This document shows positions 44,215-52,253 of a stretch of 64,000 bases of DNA, one piece after another (position 1 is the first letter of the stretch; every line of letters begins with the position of its first letter). The notes under the pieces are model-generated. The model was not told the origin of the DNA. It was given only the letters and a program-made list of their open reading frames with translations, and made no database searches. The stretch is taken from the NCBI GenBank assembly GCA_039820405.1, contig JBCBQC010000002.1, positions 248,001 to 312,000 of the forward strand, read 5' to 3'. Source of the stretch: CALLVY01 sp937899855. Lineage in GTDB: Bacteria; Bacteroidota; Bacteroidia; Chitinophagales; Saprospiraceae. The translations under genes were made by a program, and so were the position numbers.

Positions 44215-47200
44215 AACCCAATGCTATCCCACTCAGCTGAATCGTACCGTAAATCACCGCCCCCACCACCACGAGGGCCAGGATTCCCGCAATCACCCAG
44301 AGCTCGAAATAAGCCTTCCGCCCTTCCATCGCCGGCTCGACCTCCTCCCAACTGGGCTTGATCCCTTCCCAGGCGTAGACGGCGTATACCTTAATCCGAT
44401 TGACCAAAATCAACATCACCGGCAGGAGTACTAAAATGATGAGGGTCGTAAAGGCCAAACCAAAGGCCACCGACACCGCCATGGGAATCAAAAAGGAAGC
44501 CTGGACGCTTTTTTCAAACAAGAGCGGCGTGAGCCCCGCGATGGTTGTCACCGAGGTTAGCACGATGGGGCGAAAACGCGACAAACTCGCCTCGTAGAGG
44601 GCCGTCATCTGGTCCATCCCTCGTTTGAGGTACAGGTTAAAAGTCGTCACGAATACCAAGGCATCGTTGACGATGATCCCGATCAGGGCAATCACCCCAA
44701 GGTTGGACAAGATACTGATCGGGAGCCCCAGCAGATAGTGCCCCCAGGCCACGCCGACCAAACCAAAGGGAATCAGAGCAAAGACGACGATCGTCTGGCT
44801 GATCGAGCGGAAAGTCAGCGCGATGGTAAAAAACATGGCCAGCAAAATGATGGGCATGACGGCCGCAAACGACTTGGAAGTCTTTTCGCTCTGGCGATTC
44901 TGACCATCGTAAATGGCCCGTACCGAGGGGTAATCAGCCAGAACGACGGGCACGATTGATCCGCGAATATCGGACAAGATATTGGTGACCGATACGTCGC
45001 CATTGGCAACTTCCGCCTCGACCTTGACCTCGCGCTTACCGTCGATGTGATTGATGGCGATAACGCCTCGGTCGATGCTCAAATCCGCAATTTCGTGTAG
45101 GGGAAACTCCCGACCATCCGCAAACCGAATCCGCATGTTTTCCAACTGGCTGATCCGCCGCCGGTCGGATTCGGCGTAGCGCACCCAGACCTTGACCTCG
45201 TCGCGCCCCCTTTGGAGTCGTTGTACCTCGCTGCCAAAGAAGCCCTGCCGGACCTGCGCCACCACTTCCTCGATATTGAGCCCCAGGTAGCGGCCCTTTT
45301 CCTTGAGTTCAATGTTGATCTCGCGCAATCCTTCGCTGTTGTTGTCTACCACATCCCGCAACTCGGCCAGGGCTTGCAATTCCTTTTTGACCTGTGCCGT
45401 CGCGGCATTGAGTTCCGCATAGTTGCTACCCACCAGGGAGATCGATACGGGTTTGCCAAAGGTGTTGGATACGGTGTAGAGGACCTGTTCAGCGCCGTAG
45501 ATGGTGCCAGCAGCCGTACGTAGCGCATCGGAAAAGTCGCGCATCCCAAAACCCTCTCCACGGGTCTCGCTATCGAGCATCGTGATTCTCAGGGTGCCCT
45601 CGTAAGTCGTTGGCCCCAGGTTGCGTTGCACCTTGAGCACCGCATCCAGGCTGTCGCCCAAGTACACCTGCTTAAAGTTGCGATTGACTTCCCAGACGGC
45701 CTCTTCGATGTGAAGCAACCAATCTTCGGTCACTTGCTCCCGCGTACCGGCGGGCATGCGAAGGTTGACGCTGACGTTGTCGAATTCGATATCGGGGAAA
45801 AAGGTCCCCTTGATGACCCCTCCCATGAAAGCGCCCCCCGTAATCATCAGACAACTAAAGATGGCGGTAAGTACCAGCCACTTGTTGGCCATGGAAAAAC
45901 GCAGGATGGGAGCGTAGAAGCGATCGCGCAGGGCGAGCATCATCCGCTCGAATTGTTCGGTAAACCAGCTCTTTTTCAAATCCCGGCGGAGGGCTTTGGA
46001 GTGGGAAACGTGGGCGGGTAGGATAAAGGCTCCCTCGACGAGGGAGAAGAGCAAACAAGCGGAAACGACCACCGAAATTTCGAAGAAAAAATCCCCCACC
46101 TGACCGTCGAGAAAGAAAAAGGTCGAAAAGGCAATCAGCGTGGTGAGAATGGCGGAAAAAACGGCGGGAAGCACTTCCAATGTCCCGTTGAGGGCAGCTT
46201 CAAAGGGCTCATCTCCTTTTTCGTACCGCTGGTAAATGCTTTCGCTGATAACGATCCCATCGTCGACCAAAATTCCGATAACCAAAATCATCCCAAAGAG
46301 GGAAATCACGTTGATTGTAATGCCCATGGCCGCGGCCAGTACGAACATTCCCGCGAAGGAAATCGGGATGGCCAGAGCGACCCAGAAGGCTAGGCGCCAG
46401 TTGAGAAAGAGGGCCAGCAACACCAGCACAATCAGGAAACCGTAGAAACCATTTTCCACCAATAAGTTGATGCGCGCATTGAGGTAGACCGAATTGTCGA
46501 CGATCGTGGTTGCCTTGATGATGTCGTTGCGCAAATTATAAGCTTCGATGTAGCTCCGAACGGTATCGGCGATCGAGAGCATGTCCTCCTCGATGGTGTT
46601 ATTGACGTTGACGATGACGGCGGGGCTGCCGTTGAGGTGGCTGCGATTGGGATTATCGACCCACTTGTCACGGACGTCCGCCACCTGGTGTAGGCGCACC
46701 ACCCCGACTCCCGGATCATTTTTGACGACAATGTTGCGGAGTTCCTCGGCGTAGTATTTTTTGTTTCGGCTACGGATGAGCAGTTCTTCTTCCTCCCCCT
46801 TGAGGGTTCCTCCCGTAATTTCGAGATTGGTGCGCCGGATGGCCTGACTGGCTTGGGCAAAGGTGAGCTGGTAGGCGCGCAGATCACGCTCGCGAAAGGC
46901 AATTTCGATTTCTTCTTCGGGGAAGCCCGATAGCGCTACCTTAGAAATACCGCTGATGGAAAGCAACTCCTCTTCCACTTCCCGGGCCTTTTGCTTGAGG
47001 GTCAGTAGGTCGACCTTCCCGCTGAGGGCGAAGGTGTAGGCCTCGCCAATGTTGAGGCGTTTGTAGATGACGGGAGGTTCCATACCGGCGGGGAAAGAAC
47101 TAATTCGATCCACCGCATTTTTGACGTCTTGAAGGATGATGTCCGTTTCGTATCCCTTTTCCACTTCTACCGTAACGCTACCCAGGTTTTCCTGCGAGAC

Positions 47201-47449
47201 CGAAGTGATGCGCTCCACCCCCGTCAGACCCCGGAGGTTTTCCTCAATCTTGGTGACGATTCCCTCCTCCACCTCCTCGGGAGAAGCCCCGGAGAAGATG
47301 GTCTGGATGGAGATGATCCGACTTTCTCGCTCCGGGAAGCTGGTCGACTGCAACTGGAGCAGACTCAGCATGCCGATGATAAAGATACCCACCATCAGGA
47401 GATTGGAGGCAATGGGGTATTTGATAAAATAAGTAATCAAAGATTTCAT
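44213..47449 (-). CDS. RND-family efflux pump, inner-membrane subunit
   Basis: About 1078 residues from the ATG at 47449. Layout is that of AcrB-type pumps: helix 1 (about 10-30), periplasmic porter domain with DIILQDVKNAVDR, then helices 2-6 including the proton-relay segment GILVDDGIVISESI near residue 400, a second periplasmic loop and helices 8-12 with GIIVNDALVFV. It should export drugs or other toxic compounds with the adaptor 26 nt upstream and the TolC downstream. The MarR gene first in the unit suggests that expression is repressed until a ligand appears. Confidence 0.95.
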   Translation of the reverse strand: MKSLITYFIKYPIASNLLMVGIFIIGMLSLLQLQSTSFPERESRIISIQTIFSGASPEEVEEGIVTKIEENLRGLTGVERITSVSQENLGSVTVEVEKGYETDIILQDVKNAVDRISSFPAGMEPPVIYKRLNIGEAYTFALSGKVDLLTLKQKAREVEEELLSISGISKVALSGFPEEEIEIAFRERDLRAYQLTFAQASQAIRRTNLEITGGTLKGEEEELLIRSRNKKYYAEELRNIVVKNDPGVGVVRLHQVADVRDKWVDNPNRSHLNGSPAVIVNVNNTIEEDMLSIADTVRSYIEAYNLRNDIIKATTIVDNSVYLNARINLLVENGFYGFLIVLVLLALFLNWRLAFWVALAIPISFAGMFVLAAAMGITINVISLFGMILVIGILVDDGIVISESIYQRYEKGDEPFEAALNGTLEVLPAVFSAILTTLIAFSTFFFLDGQVGDFFFEISVVVSACLLFSLVEGAFILPAHVSHSKALRRDLKKSWFTEQFERMMLALRDRFYAPILRFSMANKWLVLTAIFSCLMITGGAFMGGVIKGTFFPDIEFDNVSVNLRMPAGTREQVTEDWLLHIEEAVWEVNRNFKQVYLGDSLDAVLKVQRNLGPTTYEGTLRITMLDSETRGEGFGMRDFSDALRTAAGTIYGAEQVLYTVSNTFGKPVSISLVGSNYAELNAATAQVKKELQALAELRDVVDNNSEGLREINIELKEKGRYLGLNIEEVVAQVRQGFFGSEVQRLQRGRDEVKVWVRYAESDRRRISQLENMRIRFADGREFPLHEIADLSIDRGVIAINHIDGKREVKVEAEVANGDVSVTNILSDIRGSIVPVVLADYPSVRAIYDGQNRQSEKTSKSFAAVMPIILLAMFFTIALTFRSISQTIVVFALIPFGLVGVAWGHYLLGLPISILSNLGVIALIGIIVNDALVFVTTFNLYLKRGMDQMTALYEASLSRFRPIVLTSVTTIAGLTPLLFEKSVQASFLIPMAVSVAFGLAFTTLIILVLLPVMLILVNRIKVYAVYAWEGIKPSWEEVEPAMEGRKAYFELWVIAGILALVVVGAVIYGTIQLSGIALG

Positions 47450-47475
47450 AAACAACGCGGGCTTTTGGCTGGCAG

Positions 47476-48624
47476 TTACTCTCGGACGGAAAGGGCAGGA
47501 TCTACGGGACGCGGGGCGACCTTCATGCCATCAAAGGCATTGAGGACTTTCTCCCCAAGTATGCGGGTGCCATCGGGAAGACCTCGAACGATGACGGCTT
47601 GGTCGCCCTCGTAGACGATGTCGACCTCCTGCTGATACAGGCTGGAATCGCGAAGTACGTATACCGCTTTTTGGTTGACGAGCCATTCGCGGGGAATTTC
47701 GTAGACATTCTCTACCTCCCGGTTTTGAACCGTACCCTTGAGGTACATCCCTTCACGGAGTTCACTTCCCGTGACTCGTACAAAGGTCAGCACCGTTTGG
47801 GTATTCGGATCGATTTGGTCGCTGACCCGAGCGACCTTTCCCCGCCAGCGCTTTTGCAAGTCGTCGGAAAACAGCTCGACTACTGCCCCAACTCGCAGGT
47901 ATTGCAGGTCGGACAGGGCCACGGTGGCCTCGAGCTCGTACACCCCCGCATTCATCAAAGTACCCATGCTCTGACCGGCGCGGACCAGCGAGCCCGGATG
48001 GATGCTTGCCGCGGTCAGTACACCGGAAAAGGGGGCCCTGATGCGGTATTTTTCCAGTCGATTCTCCGCACTGCGTATGTTGTAGTATTGGGTGTGCAAA
48101 TTTTTACCGGCGATGAAGAGCTTTTCCCGCTCGTTTTGTGCCTCGGGCAGTGGAGCGATGATCCGGTTGACCTCAAAAGTATCGAGGTAGGATTTCCAGG
48201 AGGCAAAACTTTCGGGGTAATCGATTTTGAGGTCGGGTAGAATTTGGGCAATGGCGTTGAGGAGGCTGCTCTTTTGGGAGAGCAAGCTCAAGCGGTTTTC
48301 CTCGTCGTTGATCCGGAGCAGGGTTTCACCTTGTTTGAAATAGCTTCCCACTTTGAAGGGCTTGGCAGTCGCCTCCAGCACCCCGGTCACTTCGGTAAAT
48401 AGGTCGATTTTTTCGTAGGCACTCAACTGTCCCTGTACCCGTAGGCTGGTCGCCACCGGACCGTTGCGCACCGCTACGACCTTGACCTTACGCAAGGGCT
48501 CCGCCGCCACTGCCTTGCGCGGCGGCGGCGTCTTCTGCCGCATCAGCACCTGTGTGAGTACCGCAGCGCCAAACAAAAGGACCAAGGCACCGACGATGGA
48601 TAACTTTCGTACAATTGGATTCAT
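47476..48624 (-). CDS. RND efflux periplasmic adaptor (MFP) subunit
   Basis: About 382 residues from the ATG at 48624 (the longer frame starts at TTG inside the leader). An N-terminal hydrophobic anchor (about 7-28), the lipoyl halves (VRVQGQLSAYEKIDLFTEVTG and YRIRAPFSGVLTAASIHPGSLV), a short helical hairpin and the beta-barrel domain (LEATVALSDLQYLRVG, VARVSDQIDPNTQTV) are all present. It joins the RND pump to TolC. The RND gene begins 26 nt downstream. An inverted repeat with a MarR-operator-like half lies just before the ATG. Confidence 0.94.
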   Translation of the reverse strand: MNPIVRKLSIVGALVLLFGAAVLTQVLMRQKTPPPRKAVAAEPLRKVKVVAVRNGPVATSLRVQGQLSAYEKIDLFTEVTGVLEATAKPFKVGSYFKQGETLLRINDEENRLSLLSQKSSLLNAIAQILPDLKIDYPESFASWKSYLDTFEVNRIIAPLPEAQNEREKLFIAGKNLHTQYYNIRSAENRLEKYRIRAPFSGVLTAASIHPGSLVRAGQSMGTLMNAGVYELEATVALSDLQYLRVGAVVELFSDDLQKRWRGKVARVSDQIDPNTQTVLTFVRVTGSELREGMYLKGTVQNREVENVYEIPREWLVNQKAVYVLRDSSLYQQEVDIVYEGDQAVIVRGLPDGTRILGEKVLNAFDGMKVAPRPVDPALSVRE

Positions 48625-48638
48625 CACTGGTTTTTTAC

Positions 48639-48655
48639 TTAGTTGCGAGAGCAAC
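48639..48655. promoter_or_regulatory. Possible second MarR site between marR and MFP genes
   Basis: GTTGC-gaga-GCAAC (48642-48655) is preceded by TTA, giving TTAGTTGCG (48639-48647), identical to nine bases of one arm of the operator before marR on the opposite strand. It lies in the 37-nt gap between the two genes. Confidence 0.35.
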
Positions 48656-48661
48656 CATTTA

Positions 48662-49117
48662 TTAGGCTGTAATAAAGTGTTTTAAATTCTCATTGATCCG
48701 CTGGAGCACACTCCGACAGATCGCAATTTCTTCCGCACTGATCCCGCGCGTTCCCATTTCTACTACGCTTTGCGCAATGGGGAAGAGCACCGACTGGAGG
48801 GAGCGCCCCTTGTGGGTGAGGTATACCCGGTTTTGCCGTTTGTCGTCGTTGTCCGGGATCCGAATGACCGCATTAAGCTTCTCCAAATGAGCGATGGCAC
48901 GGGTGATCGTCGCTTTGTCTTTGAACACCAAATCCGCCAATTCCCGCTGGCTGCGCCCATCCTGCCGCCACAGGTGCACCAAAATACCCCAGTGCTCAAT
49001 GGGCAATTCTAAATCGTGGGCCGCAAACTGCTCGCGGAGGGCTTTGCTCATGCTGCGTCCCGTGCGCTTGACCAGATAACCCAACGTTTCTTCACAGATA
49101 AAGGACTTGGACTTCAT
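48662..49117 (-). CDS. MarR-family transcriptional regulator
   Basis: About 151 residues from the ATG at 49117; the frame to 49138 starts inside the operator palindrome. The winged helix is complete (about 55-105: SQRELADLVFKDKATITRAIAHLEK, NDDKRQNRVYLT). MarR proteins repress efflux genes and let go on binding aromatic or other ligands. It is the first gene of a unit with MFP, RND and TolC. A perfect 9-6-9 palindrome abuts its start codon, the expected position for autorepression. Confidence 0.95.
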   Translation of the reverse strand: MKSKSFICEETLGYLVKRTGRSMSKALREQFAAHDLELPIEHWGILVHLWRQDGRSQRELADLVFKDKATITRAIAHLEKLNAVIRIPDNDDKRQNRVYLTHKGRSLQSVLFPIAQSVVEMGTRGISAEEIAICRSVLQRINENLKHFITA

Positions 49118-49120
49118 TTT

Positions 49121-49144
49121 TGTTAGTTGTACGCGCAACTAACA
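49121..49144. promoter_or_regulatory. Probable MarR operator
   Basis: TGTTAGTTG (49121-49129) and CAACTAACA (49136-49144) are exact inverted repeats separated by 6 bp, ending 4 bp from the marR start codon. Size and position are typical of MarR sites. Confidence 0.7.
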
Positions 49145-49269
49145 GTCCAGGCGCTTTTTTGTTGCTGCTTTTTTTCAATTTTTTGACTTTTCCCGCTCCA
49201 ATCGTCCAACTGGCTCGATTTTCCTATTGATTTAGCAACATAAGCCGGGTTTTGAATATCATTCCGCCC

Positions 49270-49277
49270 TATCTTTG
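49270..49277 (+). promoter_or_regulatory. -7 box of SPOR/PGB gene (TATCTTTG)
   Basis: Exact TAnnTTTG 38 nt before the ATG at 49315, with TTTG at 49251-49254 at a shorter spacing (15 nt) than usual. Confidence 0.5.
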
Positions 49278-49314
49278 CGTTACATCATCAAATTTTACCA
49301 CACGGCAAGACATT

Positions 49315-51084
49315 ATGAAACCGATCCCCTCTCTTTTCGCACTGGCACTTTGCCTCCTCAGCCTTTCCCTACCGGGCCAAACAGCCACCAACAGCAATTA
49401 CACCTACACCATCCACGTCGGGACGTTCGTCACCGCCCAACCAACGGATTTCAACAGCATCCAGCAATTTGGTTTTGTCTACGCGGAGCAATTCCGCAAC
49501 AACCTGATGCAGGTCTACCTCGGTGGCTTTCCCACCGAAAGCGAGGCGGAGCAATTGCTCCCCGAGATCAAGGTCAATGGCTATCCCGATGCCTACGTCA
49601 CCCGACGCGATCTGCAACAGGGAGAAAAACAGTACGTCATCCAACTGGCCCTAGCCGGCATCGCGGAGGACATCAACTGGGAACGCTACCTGCGAGCGGG
49701 GCCCCTTTTTGTCCTGCTCCAGCCCCGCCAGACCAAAATCGTCACCGGAGTATTTGACAGTGCGGCGGAGGCCAATCAGCGCCTCACCATCGTCAAGCGG
49801 CTGGGCTTTGACGACGCCTTCGTCAAGGGAGTCAACAGTGTCTTGCTCCACCGGGTATCGACTTTTGAAGCGGGTCGGGAAATCGTAGCGCCACCAACGG
49901 GTCTGGTCGTCGCTGCCCCCGACAGTGGCCCCGCCGTCGAAGAGCCCGCCATCAGTCCCGTCACCACCGAACCGAGCCCCCCGCCCGCGGAGGTGATTCC
50001 CGAATCCTACGACGAGGTGCTGACCGCGCGGGGAGACCTCCGGACCGCAGCCACGGTGGAAAAAAAACCCACCCCGGTGCCCAGCCCCGAAGTACTGCCC
50101 CTTCCCCAAATCCGCAAAAACGTCAAGCGTACCTCCGCCATCGAACTGCAAAAGGTCCTCAAACGGTCGGGCCACTACCGGGGCAGCCTGGATGGCCTGT
50201 ACGGCCCGGGTACGCGGGCGGCTTACGACCAATGGATGAGCGATAGTGACGACATGCACAAATACCAAATGCTCAACCAACACCAGGAAGAATGGCTGCC
50301 CGAGCTGAGTTCCGGCCCCCTACAGGATGCCCTCCACCTCCTCGGCGAGCAACCCGCGCCGGCCCTGCGCTACCTGGAGCAATCCGCGAGCCCCCTGGCC
50401 CTGGCCTATCGCGCGTACCAGGGCTTTCATACCCGGGGTGCCCAACGGCAGGTCGACCTCTGGATGAACCAAGCCATCGAAACGGCCTTTGCCGACCAAG
50501 TCAAGTCTTCCATTACCTTTGACCCCACCGCCACCTACGCCTACCGCGACCTCAATCAGATCCTCCACCACCTGGCTCAGATCCACAGCGTCACCGAGGC
50601 CGAGGCTGCGGTGCCCTGCTGGCTGTTCCAAAGACATCCCGAGGCGGCCAGCAATGCCTTTGCTACCGTCAGTACGTACCGCATGGAGGATTGCGACCGC
50701 TTTACACAATGGGAAAGCCTACAGGTTGCCCAGGTGATCGCACGCGAACTCGACCCCAACCCACGCAACAGCCGGAGTATGGCCCAGTCTTATGCCTCCA
50801 TCCGGGCGGGTTTGTTCGTGGCCCCACTGGCCCTGAGTACCCCCGAGCACGAGGCGATCGTCAATTGGAACCAGTCGCTGTGGCAGGGCATCGACGCGTG
50901 GGGCGCTACGGATCCCATTCACCAAAAAATGACGGAACCACTCAAGGTAGCCTACTACCAGTCGATGGTACTGCTGGAAGATTACTACATGAATGCGGGC
51001 TTTCGGGCTCGTGAGGCCAAGGGTTTGGCCCTGGCGGTACTGCAAACCATCGTAGCGCCACACTTGGAAAGTTATCGCCGCTGA
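49315..51084 (+). CDS. Exported protein with two SPOR domains and a peptidoglycan-binding domain
   Basis: About 589 residues from the ATG at 49315, where a signal peptide begins (cleavage near SLPGQ). Residues about 28-98 and 105-180 look like tandem SPOR domains (YTYTIHVGTF, KQYVIQLALAG), which bind denuded glycan strands at division sites. A Pro-rich linker leads to a PG_binding_1 domain (about 275-310: AIELQKVLKRSGHYRGSLDGLYGPGTRAAYDQW pattern). The helical C-terminal part (about 325-589) is not recognised. It probably acts in the periplasm at the septum or cell wall. A bidirectional terminator follows the stop. Confidence 0.85.
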   Translation: MKPIPSLFALALCLLSLSLPGQTATNSNYTYTIHVGTFVTAQPTDFNSIQQFGFVYAEQFRNNLMQVYLGGFPTESEAEQLLPEIKVNGYPDAYVTRRDLQQGEKQYVIQLALAGIAEDINWERYLRAGPLFVLLQPRQTKIVTGVFDSAAEANQRLTIVKRLGFDDAFVKGVNSVLLHRVSTFEAGREIVAPPTGLVVAAPDSGPAVEEPAISPVTTEPSPPPAEVIPESYDEVLTARGDLRTAATVEKKPTPVPSPEVLPLPQIRKNVKRTSAIELQKVLKRSGHYRGSLDGLYGPGTRAAYDQWMSDSDDMHKYQMLNQHQEEWLPELSSGPLQDALHLLGEQPAPALRYLEQSASPLALAYRAYQGFHTRGAQRQVDLWMNQAIETAFADQVKSSITFDPTATYAYRDLNQILHHLAQIHSVTEAEAAVPCWLFQRHPEAASNAFATVSTYRMEDCDRFTQWESLQVAQVIARELDPNPRNSRSMAQSYASIRAGLFVAPLALSTPEHEAIVNWNQSLWQGIDAWGATDPIHQKMTEPLKVAYYQSMVLLEDYYMNAGFRAREAKGLALAVLQTIVAPHLESYRR

Positions 51085-51087
51085 GAC

Positions 51088-51126
51088 AAAAAAAACGGAG
51101 AAGCTTGAGCTTCTCCGTTTTTTTTT
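51088..51126. terminator. Bidirectional terminator
   Basis: ACGGAGAAGC (51095-51104) pairs with GCTTCTCCGT (51109-51118) around TTGA, with A run upstream (51088-51095) and T run downstream (51118-51126). Confidence 0.85.
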
Positions 51127-51218
51127 GCTATCATTGTATGTCTACTAATCTTAATAAGTATCGAGTAGTGAAGGCTACTAAATTGGAAAGGCTTTTTTAC
51201 TGTAATAAAAATGCCTAG

Positions 51219-51455
51219 ATGTTGATAAGCAAATTGAGAGACCTGCTGAAACAAGCTATTCAGGACGACCTTTCGTACTTAGAACTCCGCGCCGTACTCA
51301 TCGACTTCAAAGAAGAAGGCGGTCATCAAAGGGACGCCCGTTCCGTATTGGAAGAACTGTACCACGCCATTGGCGACGAGTACTGGAAGGACAAGTTACT
51401 GGAACTCATCGAACTGACCGAAGGAATGGGTATCAAGACCTTACGGGTCTGGTAG
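51219..51455 (+). CDS. Small conserved-type protein, unknown function
   Basis: 78 residues, helical and acidic (LLKQAIQDDLSYLELRAVLIDFKEEGG, then EELYHAIGDEYWKDKLLELIELTEG), with a compact composition typical of a real small protein. The form DLSYLELR-x-LI-D-F-K-x-EGG resembles small cytosolic proteins seen in other bacteria of this phylum, from memory. It sits alone between two terminators-like regions and converges with a lipoprotein gene 9 nt away. Function unknown. Confidence 0.65.
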   Translation: MLISKLRDLLKQAIQDDLSYLELRAVLIDFKEEGGHQRDARSVLEELYHAIGDEYWKDKLLELIELTEGMGIKTLRVW

Positions 51456-51464
51456 TCGGCTGTC

Positions 51465-51995
51465 CTAATTCCCCCTCACCAAGAACGTAACTTCCAATCG
51501 CGTACCGATAAAGGTATCGTTGAACTCGCGGGTATCGAGGCGCAGTTCCATATTGAAGCGCTCGTCGTCGAGGAAGAAATCTTTGGCGTCGATGAGGGTC
51601 CCCGGTATTTGGAGGATGCCACGGGTGTTGAACGGAATTTCGTTGCGCCAAAAAGCCTCGGAGCGGCGGCCGTTGGCCTCGTTGACGAAGAGGTCGAGCG
51701 ATACTTCGCGGATAAAATCGTATTCCTCCCCCGCAAAAATAGCGGTCAGGCGCAACTCCTGTGGATCAATCCGCGAGATGTCCTCGCGGCGAAAACCGCT
51801 GAGGTCGAGTTGGGCTTCAAAATTGGAAAGGCGATCCTGGAAGACGAAGAAATGATCTTCGATGGTGTTCAGACCGGCGGGGATTTCAAAATCCACCTGG
51901 TGGGTCAGTTCAAACAGGATGGGGCCGAGCTCCCGGTCGTCCTTACAGGAACCGATGAGGAGGGGTAAAAGCAGAAGGATGGAGAGTTTTTTCAT
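51465..51995 (-). CDS. Lipoprotein, unknown function
   Basis: 176 residues with a clear lipoprotein signal (MKKLSILLLLPLLIGSC, lipid Cys17). The mature part is beta-rich with repeated charged strands (DLSGFRREDISRIDPQEL, VSLDLFVNEANGRRSEAF, MELRLDTREFNDTFIGTRLEVTF) and no catalytic motif. Monocistronic, divergent from the GCS2-CBS gene. Confidence 0.8.
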   Translation of the reverse strand: MKKLSILLLLPLLIGSCKDDRELGPILFELTHQVDFEIPAGLNTIEDHFFVFQDRLSNFEAQLDLSGFRREDISRIDPQELRLTAIFAGEEYDFIREVSLDLFVNEANGRRSEAFWRNEIPFNTRGILQIPGTLIDAKDFFLDDERFNMELRLDTREFNDTFIGTRLEVTFLVRGN

Positions 51996-52253
51996 ATGGC
52001 GTTAGCTGATCCAAAAATCTAAACGTTCGATTCCGGTAAAATTATTCTTTCCTTTCAAATTTAATACTATATATTTAGTTGAGCGTGTCGGCAAAATGCC
52101 TCAGCAAGCCAGTCGTCCAAATTTTGACGCTCCTTTCGCCTCATTTGACCCGTGGCGCCGGGAGCCCGGGCGAAAAAAGTGGATGGGAAAGGTATTTTGG
52201 GACGGGCTCCAGTACTTGACGAAAAATTTACCGCTCAACGAAAATCAACACCA

